A stretch of DNA of 64,000 nucleotides from Legionella parisiensis. Its GTDB lineage: Bacteria > Pseudomonadota > Gammaproteobacteria > Legionellales > Legionellaceae. The notes below the pieces were generated by a model that ran no database searches, was not told where the DNA came from, and saw only the letters and a list, made by a program, of their open reading frames with translations. Position numbers and translations under genes: made by a program. Positions 46,899 through 57,149 of this stretch are shown here, in pieces. Within the stretch, counting starts at the first letter, position 1, and every line of letters begins with the position of its first letter. Where the stretch lies: NCBI RefSeq assembly GCF_001467945.1, contig NZ_LNYQ01000013.1:1094716-1158715 (forward strand). Direction: 5' to 3'.

Positions 46899-47725
46899 TA
46901 AACCTGTTTTCTGGGCGTGATTTTTTTGATATGATCACCCGTAGCATGGGAAAATTTCCATGCAACCGAATTATAACGCATTTAAATAAAAAGCGTGACT
47001 ATTTACTTTAAAGTATATGCTAGTCATTGAGGAAATGGGGGTTTAACCCAACCTAAATGAATAATTACGTGTTAAATATTATTAAATAAAAAATAGCGCT
47101 TCCATTTAAGCTAAAAGATATAAGGAAGCGACCCAATGCCAGAGATAAATTGAGCATATTTTTGACAGAAACCTACGCATGCCAGACATGCTTTATACCG
47201 ATTACGAATTACTTCAGGGTTTTCGCACGCCTTTGGCTTCATATTTCAACCCGTTTGATTTGTAACCAGTATATTTCACAGTATGCACCTCTAATTAGAC
47301 CTCTTTCGAAACTCGCTGCAGAGAGACAAATGCCGGAAGGAGCGGAGCGCGGAACCGGAGTGTACGTATCAGTACATGGGGATTCGCGCAACGTATCCAC
47401 ACCGCAATTATCCTCTACTTTTCAAAAGAGGTCGGTTAAGCAGGGAACATGCGTAAGGTCTGTTCACACGGCCATGGGTTCGCCTAAAGATCACATCGCT
47501 TATTGTTCGATTCCAGATTCTACTGATCTATCACCTACTTGCGGTGAAAAACCCGGGGTTCCAAACAGTGCAATAAAGCATACTACTGTATGCAGCGTAG
47601 CACGGAAAATCGCGACATCAGCCAATAACGTAGAAATGTCAGTAAATCAAATTGAACCTCTAAGGTATTTTTTGAGCCTTATACTATCTCAGCTTAAATG
47701 GCTGCGCCCAATTATGGGGTAATAG
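46899..47725. other. Long rluC-rne intergenic region and rne leader
   Basis: About 830 bp. CGCTTCC (47097-47103) and GGAAGCG (47124-47130) form a short hairpin. A family B palindrome lies at 47298-47433 and a partial family A sequence (AACCCGGGGTTCC...GCAGCGTAGCAC) at about 47550-47611. A 190-codon open frame runs through these repeats and has no coding features. In E. coli the rne mRNA has a long structured leader for autoregulation, so part of this may be such a leader. Confidence 0.5.
47298..47433. repeat. Family B palindromic repeat upstream of rne
   Basis: Outer arms GACCTCTTTCGAAA and TTTTCAAAAGAGGTC match with one difference. The core has CGGAGTGTACGTATCAGTAC followed by GGGGATTCGCGCAACG. 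It lies about 290 bp before the rne ATG and would fold into a long hairpin if transcribed. Confidence 0.7.
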
Positions 47726-49675
47726 ATGGAAAAAATGTTAATCAATGCAATACAAACTGAAGAGGTTCGTGTTGCACTTGTGAAAGACCGTTATTTATTT
47801 GACCTGGATATTGAATGTCCTGGTGAAGTGAAAAAAAAGGGGAATATATATAAAGCAACCGTTACCAGACGAGAGCCAAGCCTCGATGCTGTTTTTGTAG
47901 AGTACGGTTCTAAACGTCAGGGCTTTTTGCCTCTCAAAGAAATTGCACCTGAATATCTAAGCAAAAATCCTGACGAATTTGGCGATGAAAAACCACCAAT
48001 TACTGCGTTAATCCGTGAAGGCCAGGAATTACTGGTCCAAGTAGATAAAGAAGAACGGGGCAGCAAAGGTGCCGCGCTGACAACTTTCATTACCTTAGCC
48101 GGTTGCTATCTGGTTCTAATGCCTAATAATCCTCGTTCTGGTGGTATCTCACGACGTATCGAAGGAGACGAGCGCGATGAGCTGCGTGAAACACTCAATG
48201 CACTGACTTTACCCGAAGATATGGGACTTATTATCCGCACAGCCGGAGTAGGTAAAAGCCAAGAAGAATTGCAAGATGACCTGGATATGCTGTGCAATCA
48301 ATGGCAATCAATCAAACAAGCTTATAATACAGAGCTTGCTCCCTGTTTGATTCATCAAGAAGGTGATGTCATCATTCGTTCTATTCGCGATAACTTACGC
48401 AAGTCAATCAGCGAAATCATCATTGACGATCAGATTTCTTACATCAAAGCCAAACAATATATTGAGCGAGTAAAACCAGAATTTTTACCAAATCTGAAGC
48501 TCTATAATAGCAGCATCCCCTTGTTTAACTTTTATCAAATTGAAAGCCAAATAGAGACTGCATTTCAACGGCAAGTGATGTTGCCTTCTGGAGGTGCTTT
48601 GGTGATCGACAGAACCGAGGCTCTGGTTTCAATTGATGTCAACTCAGCTAAAGCAACAGGTGGGGCAGATATTGAAGCAACAGCCTTCAATACAAATATC
48701 GAAGCCGCTGATGAAATTGCCCGTCAGTTGCGTCTACGTGATTTGGGTGGCTTGGTCGTTATTGATTTTATCGATATGAGCTCCAGTAAAAATCAACGTG
48801 ATGTAGAAAATCGCTTGAAAGAAGCATTACAGGCAGATAGAGCACGTATCCAGATTGGACGTATCTCTCGTTTTGGTCTTTTGGAAATGTCTCGTCAACG
48901 TCTCAGATTATCATTGGGTGAGAGTGCTCAGGAAGTTTGCCCACGTTGTGAGGGGCGTGGTACTGTTCGTAACATTCAGTCTCATGGGCTGGCTATTACG
49001 CGTCTAATTGAAGAAGAAGCATTAAAGGAAAAGACCGCTGAAATACAAGTACAACTTCCTGCGGAAATGGCAACCTTCATCATCAATGAAAAACGCACTT
49101 TCATTCGAGAGATTGAAAAAAGACATAGCGTCTCAGTAATGATTATCGCCAATCCCTATATGCACTTACCACAATATTCAATCACGCGTCTAAAAGAAGA
49201 TAATGTGGGTAAATCTAAAAAGCCCAGTTATACTTTAATCCAACAACCGGAATTACAGGTTGCCAGTAATGAGGGAGAAGCCTCTTTACGTGATGAACCT
49301 GCGGTAAAATCATTTACAGAACATCCACCTGTAAAAAGTTCCCAGGCTAGTTTTATCAAACGTTTATGGTCAAGTTTATTTGGAAGTGGGCAACCAGATT
49401 CTTTAAGTACGGCACCCCAAAGCCAATCTAAAAGAATGAATAGCCGCAATCAACCTCAAACAAAAACATCCAAAGGTCCTGGAGACAGAAGACCACAAAA
49501 CCGACGACGCCGGCCCAGTGGTAATCAACAGCAAAGAACCAGTCCAAGCACGAGTCAAGCTCAAGCTTCTTCAGGTCAAAATCGTAGAAAAGGACCCCAA
49601 CAGCAAGGAAATATTAAATCCTCTGCTGCCAAAGGAGAGAGCAATAAAAAAAGAGAACCGGCAATAAAAGAATAA
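47726..49675 (+). CDS. rne: Ribonuclease E
   Basis: Endoribonuclease for mRNA decay and RNA maturation. The 649-residue protein has an S1 RNA-binding domain (about residues 35-120), a 5' sensor/RNase H region and a DNase I-like catalytic domain with the metal aspartates in LVSIDVNSAKATGG and LVVIDFIDMS. The zinc link that joins dimers is CPRCEGRG. After about residue 500 the tail is low in complexity and rich in Arg, Gln, Ser and Pro, with a helix SFIKRLWSSLFGS that may bind membrane. The tail is much shorter than in E. coli (1061 residues in all), so degradosome contacts should differ. No Shine-Dalgarno is obvious. Confidence 0.94.
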   Translation: MEKMLINAIQTEEVRVALVKDRYLFDLDIECPGEVKKKGNIYKATVTRREPSLDAVFVEYGSKRQGFLPLKEIAPEYLSKNPDEFGDEKPPITALIREGQELLVQVDKEERGSKGAALTTFITLAGCYLVLMPNNPRSGGISRRIEGDERDELRETLNALTLPEDMGLIIRTAGVGKSQEELQDDLDMLCNQWQSIKQAYNTELAPCLIHQEGDVIIRSIRDNLRKSISEIIIDDQISYIKAKQYIERVKPEFLPNLKLYNSSIPLFNFYQIESQIETAFQRQVMLPSGGALVIDRTEALVSIDVNSAKATGGADIEATAFNTNIEAADEIARQLRLRDLGGLVVIDFIDMSSSKNQRDVENRLKEALQADRARIQIGRISRFGLLEMSRQRLRLSLGESAQEVCPRCEGRGTVRNIQSHGLAITRLIEEEALKEKTAEIQVQLPAEMATFIINEKRTFIREIEKRHSVSVMIIANPYMHLPQYSITRLKEDNVGKSKKPSYTLIQQPELQVASNEGEASLRDEPAVKSFTEHPPVKSSQASFIKRLWSSLFGSGQPDSLSTAPQSQSKRMNSRNQPQTKTSKGPGDRRPQNRRRRPSGNQQQRTSPSTSQAQASSGQNRRKGPQQQGNIKSSAAKGESNKKREPAIKE

Positions 49676-49684
49676 AGTTGATCT

Positions 49685-49721
49685 ATTAAATCCTGAGCTT
49701 CACCTTCGCTCAGGATTTAAT
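49685..49721 (+). terminator. Stem-loop after rne
   Basis: ATTAAATCCTGAGC and GCTCAGGATTTAAT are perfect 14-bp arms around a 9-nt loop, 10 bp after the rne stop. There is no clear T run, so it could be a terminator or a 3' stability element. Confidence 0.65.
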
Positions 49722-49846
49722 GCTCTGTTAAAACGCTACTCTGGATTAAGGGCTATATGTTCACCAGCCAAAAAATAAATCATCCGGAGGGCAATTTTAT
49801 AAGGTTCCCAGCCCCACAATTACTGAACACACAAGGAGAGTTTTGA

Positions 49847-50893
49847 ATGATACCAGTAAAAGGATATGCTGCTCAAAGTGCAAAAGCTCCACTCACCCCT
49901 TATTCATTTGTTCGCCGCGATGTTGAGAAAAATGATGTCCTCATTGACATCCATTATTGCGGTATTTGTCATTCAGACATCCATCAAGTGAAAGACGAAT
50001 GGGGTGGCTCTTTATTTCCAATGGTTCCAGGACATGAAATTATTGGTGTAGTAAGTCAGGTAGGTTCATCCGTTACGAAGTTTAAGGTGGGTGATCCTGT
50101 TGGTGTTGGTTGTTTTGTTAATTCTTGCCGACAATGCGAAAGCTGCCATGAAGGAATAGAACAGTTTTGCGAAAAAGGGATGACTTTAACCTACAACAAT
50201 CTTGAGCAAAATAGTAGCAACCTTGCTCAAGGCGGCTACTCTACCAAAATTGTCGTGGATGAAAATTACGTCCTGAAAATTCCTAAAAATTTACCGATGG
50301 ATGCGACAGCTCCCCTTCTTTGTGCAGGAATAACTCTTTACTCCCCTCTAAGACATTGGCATGCTGGCCCTGGAAAACGTGTAGGTATTTTAGGTTTAGG
50401 CGGACTTGGACATATGGGAGTTAAATTAGCCCATGCAATGGGAGCTGAAGTAACTGTATTGAGTCATTCTCTGAGTAAAGAAGCGGACGGTAAACGCATG
50501 GGCGCAGATCATTTTTTTTCTACTTCGGATCCTGAGACTTTTCAAAAATTAACTAATTATTTTGATCTTATCATCTGTACTGTTTCCGCAAAAATCGATT
50601 GGAACGAATACATCAATTTACTGAAGCGCGATGGAACCATGGTCGTTGTTGGTATTCCAGAAGAGTCCATCCCCGTTAATCCATTTTCCATGATAAGAAG
50701 ACGTAGAAGTTTAGCGGGATCAATGATCGGAGGCATTAAAGAAACTCAGGAAATGCTCGATTTTTGCGGCAAACACAACATCGCATCTGATATTGAATTA
50801 ATCCCTATACAACAAGTCAACGAAGCATACGAACGCGTCGTGAAAAGTGATGTTCGCTATCGTTTTGTTATTGATATCGCATCCCTAACATAA
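49847..50893 (+). CDS. Zinc-dependent NADP alcohol dehydrogenase (YahK/CAD-like)
   Basis: A 348-residue medium-chain dehydrogenase. The catalytic zinc motif is [16 protein letters not shown] with [10 protein letters not shown], and the structural zinc lobe is [15 protein letters not shown]. The Rossmann motif is [21 protein letters not shown]. These match the cinnamyl-alcohol/YahK-type aldehyde reductases of about 349 residues. It probably reduces aldehydes with NADPH. An AGGAG precedes the ATG. It is alone between the rne hairpin and another hairpin. Confidence 0.9.
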   Translation: MIPVKGYAAQSAKAPLTPYSFVRRDVEKNDVLIDIHYCGICHSDIHQVKDEWGGSLFPMVPGHEIIGVVSQVGSSVTKFKVGDPVGVGCFVNSCRQCESCHEGIEQFCEKGMTLTYNNLEQNSSNLAQGGYSTKIVVDENYVLKIPKNLPMDATAPLLCAGITLYSPLRHWHAGPGKRVGILGLGGLGHMGVKLAHAMGAEVTVLSHSLSKEADGKRMGADHFFSTSDPETFQKLTNYFDLIICTVSAKIDWNEYINLLKRDGTMVVVGIPEESIPVNPFSMIRRRRSLAGSMIGGIKETQEMLDFCGKHNIASDIELIPIQQVNEAYERVVKSDVRYRFVIDIASLT

Positions 50894-50958
50894 AAAATTC
50901 TATGGGTAACTGTGCAGCCCAATAGGTCCAACTTAAAGAAAGTCAAACATCTAGCAAA

Positions 50959-50984
50959 CTGTCTTAATTTTAAAAGTTAAGACA
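50959..50984 (+). terminator. Hairpin after alcohol dehydrogenase
   Basis: CTGTCTTAA and TTAAGACAG form a 9-bp stem, followed by a T-rich stretch (CTCTGCTTTATTATTT). It lies 65 bp after the stop. Confidence 0.5.
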
Positions 50985-51063
50985 GCTCTGCTTTATTATT
51001 TAGGTATCCTGGCACAAATAACTGATTCCCTTTGTTATCTTTCCATGCCTCGCGTCATCCGGA

Positions 51064-51246
51064 TCACGGTACCGCCGTAAGTGATGCGGTTCCAAATAAA
51101 CTCAAAATCAAAAATGCCAGAAAAATAATAATAAACAAAAAGAAGAGCACTTTGGCAATACTGGTAGCCGTAGACGCAATCCCACGAAAACCAAATAAAC
51201 CTGCAACAATGGCAACAACTAAAAAGATGAGGGCCCACTTTAACAT
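51064..51246 (-). CDS. DUF1328 small membrane protein (YtjA-like)
   Basis: A 60-residue protein with two hydrophobic helices. The start [20 protein letters not shown] and the next segment [20 protein letters not shown] follow the DUF1328/YtjA pattern closely. The function is unknown; relatives are often linked to stress. AGGGAGATCATT precedes the ATG on the minus strand. Longer frames overlapping it on both strands are shadows. Confidence 0.85.
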   Translation of the reverse strand: MLKWALIFLVVAIVAGLFGFRGIASTATSIAKVLFFLFIIIFLAFLILSLFGTASLTAVP

Positions 51247-51348
51247 AATGATCTCCCTGTCTAGAATAAGGTAGTACTTACCTTTTGATTATAGCCGAAA
51301 AAATAAGTGAAATGACCTTTGTAGCTTGAACATCGAAAGGCTAGAAAA

Positions 51349-52752
51349 TCATAAATCAGTGGCAATGGGATTAACACCAATATTAGGATTGATACCGCAA
51401 TCATCAAGAATTTTAAGCAAATTATTCCCTTTTTTTGTTAATCTTTTAATGCAATATTCTTCAAGATAACTTTTCAAAATGTACTCATAATCAGGGAGAG
51501 TTAAAATTTTAAGTATTTTCTCCGCCATCTCTAAATGCCGCCTGTTAGCGTAGTTGCATGCTTGAAATAAAACACCCCCTAGCATTGCCGCAATGCTTGC
51601 TTTACGCACAGGATTAGCCAAATAAAAACGTTGGATGCATTCATCTATAGCCCGTTCCTTATCCCATGCTACCCACTCGTTATAAAAGGCCATAGCAGAG
51701 TCTGAATTAAAAACACTGCTTTGCTCCAATTTTTGAATCGCATAAGCAACCGCTACAATCGCTTGTATATTAGCCCAAGAGCAATTGCCACTTATTTGTG
51801 AACTAATCGGCATTTTTGTCACTGGTACCAAACCTAATTGTTGATTAATCTGCTGGTGAAAATAACGTCTTGGCTGTTTTTTATAGAGAAAACTTTGTAA
51901 AAAACGTGCATTGAGTGCTTCAGGAGTAGTAATTTTATAGATATTAACACTTCCTTCCTGCAGGCTGTTTTCCCCTCGATCAATTTTTGCCCACCATTGG
52001 CCAAAACGGATAAAACCCATGGCATGACCACGACTTGCTGCCGGAAGAATTAACATAGGAGCTTTCAATAAATCATTCAGTCGCTGCATATGCTGTTTAT
52101 CCAGAAAAGGCAAGTGTTGATATTGCAACAGCTCTTCTGCAAGTAAAAATGCATCCATGATGACATGGGCCAAGGGAAAATACTCACGCAAATGTCGGGT
52201 TGAATAACTACTGATAAAACGCCTTAAGGCATCTCTTATGACTGCAACAGTAAATTCAAGGATAAATCCTTCATAATCCAGTTCAATAAACTCACCCTTG
52301 GCATTGACTATATCCACATCTCCTTGTAATTCAAAACGATGTCCTATCAATTTGCCATTAATAAAATCAAGGGCAAAATCAAGCTTAGCACCATTTTGAT
52401 AGAGTAAATGCTTGAGTGTTTCCTGATTGCGCAATACAGGATAAACCAAAATAGATAGTCCATTGCGCGTATAGGCATTGGGATCTGCTCCGTTATTTAA
52501 TAACAACTCCGCCATCGCGACATCATTATTATCTACAGCCCAATGCAAAGGGGTACGCCCGGTTACATCCGCTTTATTGATGTCAACTTTACGAACAATT
52601 AGTTGCTCAGCAATTTCAATTTGACGCGTAATCACACACTCAATTAGAGGCGTAAAACCGTATTCATCAATGTCATCTAACGACTCTCCTGCTCGAAGGT
52701 AAGCTTCAAAATCAGGCATTCGATGACTGATTATGTCACTTGCTATTGTCAT
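51349..52752 (-). CDS. ankH: AnkH-like ankyrin effector (LegA3 family)
   Basis: A 467-residue protein very like AnkH (LegA3), one of the few Dot/Icm effectors kept across nearly all Legionella species. Ankyrin repeats fill residues 28-125 (YGFTPLIECVITRQIEIAEQL, then GRTPLHWAVDNNDVAMAELLL, then NGLSILVYPVLRN). The C-terminal part is the cysteine-protease-like domain, with C324 in SGNCSWANIQAIV and a candidate histidine in SRGHAMGFIRF (H243). AnkH of L. pneumophila is known to bind the host LARP7 protein. Its ATG overlaps the stop of the Smr-like gene by one base (TAATG), so translation is coupled. It neighbours asd, aroC and prmB. Confidence 0.88.
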   Translation of the reverse strand: MTIASDIISHRMPDFEAYLRAGESLDDIDEYGFTPLIECVITRQIEIAEQLIVRKVDINKADVTGRTPLHWAVDNNDVAMAELLLNNGADPNAYTRNGLSILVYPVLRNQETLKHLLYQNGAKLDFALDFINGKLIGHRFELQGDVDIVNAKGEFIELDYEGFILEFTVAVIRDALRRFISSYSTRHLREYFPLAHVIMDAFLLAEELLQYQHLPFLDKQHMQRLNDLLKAPMLILPAASRGHAMGFIRFGQWWAKIDRGENSLQEGSVNIYKITTPEALNARFLQSFLYKKQPRRYFHQQINQQLGLVPVTKMPISSQISGNCSWANIQAIVAVAYAIQKLEQSSVFNSDSAMAFYNEWVAWDKERAIDECIQRFYLANPVRKASIAAMLGGVLFQACNYANRRHLEMAEKILKILTLPDYEYILKSYLEEYCIKRLTKKGNNLLKILDDCGINPNIGVNPIATDL

Positions 52753-53519
52753 TAATAAGGACCTCTAGGTTTAGGTGTATTGGTAAATTTTGGCATATGA
52801 CCTAAACGCAGTTGCTTTTCTTGCTCCTGATTACGTCGTTCATTATCATATTCTCGCCGCGCCTCGGTATTTAATGGAGGTTCAGGGTTTAAAGGAGAAT
52901 CAACACCATCAAAACGCTGACTATCTAATGCTGGATGTTGCAAAATATTATTTTGCAACTCCCCTTCAGGACCGGGCTGAGCTTCGTAGTCAGAGTGTTC
53001 TCTAGCTTTCACTAATGCGATCCTTCGCTCCCCTTGCTGTTCGGCCAAACGTCTCTGACGTTCCATAGCCTTAGTCTCAACAACTAAAAAGGAGGTACTT
53101 TTTTCGATGCGAGTTGGTTTCGGAAGATCCTGGGTTGTTTTAAGCAAAACATACACTGCACCAATGCCACCATCTTTAGGTTGTGCACTGTGAAAAGCTG
53201 CAACCTCTTGGATTTGTGGCAACCAGTGGTTGATTAAATTCTTTACTAGAGGGAGAGCATTTTTAGGGCCTTCTACACCATGAATAATGAGTATGCATTG
53301 TTTATTATTTTTCACCTGTTTTCGAATAAATTCCAACAAGGAATTGCGGGCACTCTCGGGCTGTAATTCAGAAAGGTCCAGTTTTGCTTCCCAGGGGATA
53401 TATCCTGTCTTTAATTCATGATACCGTTTAGCAGAAACATTATGAGTAGCATAAGATAAAATACTACTCGCGAGAACAGGCTCATCGATATCATCGGTTA
53501 AATAATATTCATTTAGCAT
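52752..53519 (-). CDS. Degenerate Smr-domain protein with charged C-terminal extension
   Basis: A 255-residue protein. Residues 1-130 align closely with residues 55-185 of SmrB (57150-57713): LTDDIDEPVLASSILSY, GYIPWEAKLDL, AFHSAQPKDGGIGAVYVLL. The nuclease motifs are lost. DLHG has become DLSE (48-51), and HGKGG has become HGVEG (80-84). About 120 residues of charged, Gln/Glu/Pro-rich sequence follow (ending NTPKPRGPY) that SmrB does not have. It therefore looks like a duplicated, non-catalytic Smr fused to a new tail. It is coupled to ankH by a one-base overlap. A shared role with AnkH, for example as a chaperone or second effector, is possible but unproven. Confidence 0.75.
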   Translation of the reverse strand: MLNEYYLTDDIDEPVLASSILSYATHNVSAKRYHELKTGYIPWEAKLDLSELQPESARNSLLEFIRKQVKNNKQCILIIHGVEGPKNALPLVKNLINHWLPQIQEVAAFHSAQPKDGGIGAVYVLLKTTQDLPKPTRIEKSTSFLVVETKAMERQRRLAEQQGERRIALVKAREHSDYEAQPGPEGELQNNILQHPALDSQRFDGVDSPLNPEPPLNTEARREYDNERRNQEQEKQLRLGHMPKFTNTPKPRGPY

Positions 53520-53586
53520 ATTTTCAAAAATCCAATTGTGTTAATCAAAGTATAACGTACGTTATAAAAAGTAGGAGGATTTTTAA

Positions 53587-53724
53587 GGCCTATTTATAAC
53601 GCTACTCTCTTGAGCGCAAGATCTTGCTTTGCTGTGCTCCGATACTCACATACTTATATATATTGCGCTTCGGTACTCGAAAATCAAGGTCTCGCGACTC
53701 AATCTAGCAAATTTTAAATAGGCC
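53587..53724. repeat. Family B palindromic repeat
   Basis: Perfect 9-bp outer arms GGCCTATTT and AAATAGGCC. The inside has GTGCTCCGATACTCACATAC and GCGCTTCGGTACTCGAAAAT, shared with the elements near 18.7 and 37.0 kb. It separates asd from the Smr-like/ankH operon. Confidence 0.75.
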
Positions 53725-53738
53725 GGTGCCATTTGGAG

Positions 53739-54761
53739 CTATAAATATTCTCGTTGCAGAATTTCAGCAATTTGCACGGCATTAGACGCAGCGCCTTTAC
53801 GAATGTTATCTGCAACTACCCACAAATTTAATCCATTGGGATGTGAAATGTCTTGTCGGATTCGACCGACAAATACTGCATCATGACCTATCGCATTTTT
53901 TAGTGCAGTTGGATAACTTCCTTTACTCACATTATCCACCACTTTAATACCCGGAGCTTTAGAAAGAATTTGACGTGCCTCTTCAGCTGTTAAAGGCTTT
54001 TTTAGTTCCAAATGAATGGCTTCGGAGTGTCCATAAATAACTGGCACCCTAACCGCTGTAGGATTGACCATAATATTATCATCTTCCATAATTTTACGTG
54101 TTTCCCACACCATCTTCATTTCTTCACGGGTATAACCATTGTCTTCAAATTGATCAATATGCGGAATCGCGTTAAAAGCAATTTGTTGGGGGTAAACACT
54201 GACATTGGCAGGCCGGCCATTCAACAGATCCCCTACTTGTGAAACCAACTCACTAATAGCTTTTTTCCCAGTACCCGAAACAGATTGATACGTCGCGACA
54301 TTGATACGAGTAATACCTGCTGCATCATATAAAGGCTTCAGGGCAACTACCATTTGAATCGTGGAGCAATTGGGATTGGCAATAATGCCTCTGTTTTTAT
54401 ACTCAGCAATACGGTGTGGATTAACTTCCGGAACAACCAGAGGAATGTCCTCTTCATAACGAAAACACGAGCTATTATCGACAACTACACATCCGCTTGC
54501 AGCAGCTTTAGGTGCATATTCTTTAGATACAGAACCACCCGCTGAGAATAAAGCAATATCGGCCTTGCTAAAATCAAATTCTGCGAGATCTAAAACGTCC
54601 AATTGCTCTTTTTTATACGTTACTGTTTTACCTACGGAACGAGAACTAGCCAATGGATAAAGAGTCTTTACAGGAAAATCCCGCTCTTCCAGTACAGTTA
54701 AAAAAGTTTCACCAACTGCACCAGTGACACCAACAATGGCTATATTTAATTCTCTGCTCAT
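53739..54761 (-). CDS. asd: Aspartate-semialdehyde dehydrogenase
   Basis: Reduces aspartyl phosphate to aspartate semialdehyde on the way to lysine, threonine, methionine and diaminopimelate. The 340-residue protein has the NADP motif VGVTGAVGETFL, the phosphate-binding SSRSVG, and the catalytic cysteine in IIANPNCSTIQMV. HSEAIHLEL holds the active-site histidine. It is the USG-1/Asd2 type. It is transcribed on its own between two repeat-bearing gaps. Confidence 0.95.
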   Translation of the reverse strand: MSRELNIAIVGVTGAVGETFLTVLEERDFPVKTLYPLASSRSVGKTVTYKKEQLDVLDLAEFDFSKADIALFSAGGSVSKEYAPKAAASGCVVVDNSSCFRYEEDIPLVVPEVNPHRIAEYKNRGIIANPNCSTIQMVVALKPLYDAAGITRINVATYQSVSGTGKKAISELVSQVGDLLNGRPANVSVYPQQIAFNAIPHIDQFEDNGYTREEMKMVWETRKIMEDDNIMVNPTAVRVPVIYGHSEAIHLELKKPLTAEEARQILSKAPGIKVVDNVSKGSYPTALKNAIGHDAVFVGRIRQDISHPNGLNLWVVADNIRKGAASNAVQIAEILQREYL

Positions 54762-54837
54762 TCTTAACCTCTTCTATATCTTAAGTATTTCCTCTCTTAA
54801 TTAGGAGGGAACATGTAATCTCATTGCCATTAAATTC

Positions 54838-54927
54838 AATCCTACGCTTTATGCGCGGTATCCAGAATCTCTTTAGCCGTCTGTAGCGTCTTTTTGTTGT
54901 ACTCTCTATGGATACGCTGTAGAGATT
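54838..54927. repeat. Family C repeat, partial
   Basis: ACGCTTTATGCGCGGTATCC at the left resembles the arms of the full element at 59131-59233, and TATGGATACGCTGTAGAGAT at the right may be the decayed second arm. It lies between aroC and asd. Confidence 0.45.
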
Positions 54928-54941
54928 TTTGGAAAAAATTA

Positions 54942-56000
54942 TTAATTGGTTAATGCCTTATGTCTCAAATAATGATCCATCAACACTAAAGCCATCATTG
55001 CTTCGGCTATTGGCACAGCTCTAATTCCCACACAGGGATCATGCCGACCTTTAGTGACTACAGTCACTTCATCCCCAAAAACATCGAGTGTTTTTCCTGG
55101 AGTAGTTATACTCGAAGTCGGTTTTAATGCAATACTAACCTCTATATTTTGTCCTGTGGAAATGCCCCCTAAAATTCCACCGGCATGATTACTGAGAAAT
55201 CCCTGGCGTGACATTTGATCGCGATGTACTGACCCCAATTGATTCACTGCTGAAAATCCTGCACCTACCTCAACGCCTTTAACTGCATTAATAGACATCA
55301 TAGCATAAGCTAAAGTTGCATCCAGTTTATCGAATACAGGATCACCCAATCCTACAGGCACATTTTTAGCGATTAACTTTACCCGAGCACCTGCCGAATC
55401 TCCTTCCCTTCTTAAATGCTCGATTGCATCGGCAAGATCCTGGATTTGAGTAGCATTGGGACAGAAAAAAGGATTATTATTAATTTCTGCCTCATCTTCA
55501 AAGTGCAAAACCAAATCACCCATTTGCTGTAAATAACCCACTATTTCCAAATTTAGATGACGTTGTAAATACAATCGAGCAATTGCTCCGGCTGCTACAC
55601 GTGCCGCTGTTTCGCGTGCGGAAGATCGCCCACCTCCACGATAATCTCGATGACCGTACTTATGGTAATAGGTAAAATCCGCATGTCCCGGACGAAATAA
55701 ATTTTTGATTTCTTCATAATCCCGAGATCGTTGATCAGTATTATGAATTAACAAGGCAATAGGCGCACCTGTAGTTTTACCTTCAAAAACACCAGAAAGA
55801 ATTTGAACCTTATCTTCCTCTCTGCGTTGTGTTGTGTATTTGGATTGTCCAGGTTTTCGTTTGTCCAGGAAAGGTTGGATGTCTTCTTCCCGCAGCTGCA
55901 GCCCTGGAGGGCAGCCATCAACCACACAACCAATAGCAGGGCCATGGCTTTCACCAAAAGTGGTTACTGCAAATAAAGTTCCAAATGTATTACCGGACAT
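54942..56000 (-). CDS. aroC: Chorismate synthase
   Basis: Flavin-dependent last step of the shikimate pathway, turning EPSP into chorismate. The 352-residue protein has the three family signatures: [18 protein letters not shown] at the N-terminus, [24 protein letters not shown] near residue 120, and [21 protein letters not shown] near the end. The start overlaps the prmB stop by 11 bp, as in the E. coli prmB-aroC operon. Confidence 0.97.
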   Translation of the reverse strand: MSGNTFGTLFAVTTFGESHGPAIGCVVDGCPPGLQLREEDIQPFLDKRKPGQSKYTTQRREEDKVQILSGVFEGKTTGAPIALLIHNTDQRSRDYEEIKNLFRPGHADFTYYHKYGHRDYRGGGRSSARETAARVAAGAIARLYLQRHLNLEIVGYLQQMGDLVLHFEDEAEINNNPFFCPNATQIQDLADAIEHLRREGDSAGARVKLIAKNVPVGLGDPVFDKLDATLAYAMMSINAVKGVEVGAGFSAVNQLGSVHRDQMSRQGFLSNHAGGILGGISTGQNIEVSIALKPTSSITTPGKTLDVFGDEVTVVTKGRHDPCVGIRAVPIAEAMMALVLMDHYLRHKALTN

Positions 56001-56907
56001 TAAAGTACTCTTGTAGTTGTTGCTTAGTTAATAAAAATACACCATGCCCACCATAACTCATTTCAAGCCAGGTGAAAGGGACATGGGGATAAGCATCACA
56101 TAAAGCCGCCTCACTATTCCCTACTTCTACAACCAAAATGCCTTGTTCGTTTAAATAATCATGGGCATTATGGAGAATTGTTTCAACAATAGCCAGTCCA
56201 TTATTGCTTGTTTCCAAAGCCAAAACAGGCTCGTGGCGAAACTCATCTGGTAGCATTTGCATCTCTTCCTTACCTACGTACGGAGGATTGCTGACAATTA
56301 AATCATAGCCTACCTGAGGCACTTTCGAGAAGCAATCTGATTCAATTAAAGTTAGTTGATCCTCAACACCTAACTGTTCGCGATTAATTGCCGCAACGGC
56401 AAGTGCTTCGCTGGAAATATCAACTGCATCAACCTCTGCTTCAGGAAAAGCGTAGCAACACGCTATAGCAATGCATCCGCTGCCAGTGCACAAATCCAAA
56501 ACTCGATGTACTCTATCCGGATCGATCCAGGGGGAAAATTCATTTTTTATGAGCTCAGCTATGGGCGAACGAGGAATAAGGACGCGTTCATCTACATAAA
56601 ATGGAATATCACAAAAATAAGCTTCTTTTATCAAGTAGGGAACGGGCACACGTTGATTAATGCGCTTTTCCAGTTGTTGATATAAATGTTTTTTTTCACT
56701 CGCAGTTAAACGTGCATTAAGCCAGTTTGACTCTAAATCATAAGGTAAAGACAAGCTTCTCAGAATCAATGAATGCATGTCATCCCAAGCATTATCGGTG
56801 CCATGACCATAATACAAATTTGCATTAATTGCACAAGACACGCTAAAACGTAAAAAATCCAAAATTGTGACTAATTCTTCCGTTTCCTTAAGTATATAAT
56901 TGCTCAT
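55990..56907 (-). CDS. prmB: Ribosomal protein L3 glutamine methyltransferase PrmB
   Basis: Methylates the amide of a glutamine in ribosomal protein L3. The 305-residue protein has the helical N-terminal domain and a Rossmann methyltransferase domain with [14 protein letters not shown] and the substrate motif SNPPYV. The N-terminal region ([17 protein letters not shown]) is the PrmB type, not PrmC. It is cotranscribed with aroC and divergent from smrB, as in E. coli. Confidence 0.94.
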   Translation of the reverse strand: MSNYILKETEELVTILDFLRFSVSCAINANLYYGHGTDNAWDDMHSLILRSLSLPYDLESNWLNARLTASEKKHLYQQLEKRINQRVPVPYLIKEAYFCDIPFYVDERVLIPRSPIAELIKNEFSPWIDPDRVHRVLDLCTGSGCIAIACCYAFPEAEVDAVDISSEALAVAAINREQLGVEDQLTLIESDCFSKVPQVGYDLIVSNPPYVGKEEMQMLPDEFRHEPVLALETSNNGLAIVETILHNAHDYLNEQGILVVEVGNSEAALCDAYPHVPFTWLEMSYGGHGVFLLTKQQLQEYFNVR

Positions 56908-57149
56908 TGGATGTTAATTCTCATTAAGAAAAAGTACAAATTGTACCCTATGTTAATCAACAAAAGTAGTAATCGCGGTGAAGCCAAGTGTAACTCAAGT
57001 TTATTTAGGCTGCTGCGGAAACTCATCAGGATAGATAAGCGAGGAAATATGAAGCAATTCTCCATAGCGAGTTACAAAGAAAGGCTTATTCAAGCAGCCT
57101 AACAATCTGGGTTATACTTCAAATATCACTCAATTATTTATAGTAAAAA

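Noticed and set aside
47150..47722. 190-codon open frame before rne
   Set aside because: It runs through a family B palindrome and a family A remnant and has no domain or plausible composition. It has no good ribosome site. Treated as non-coding leader and repeats.
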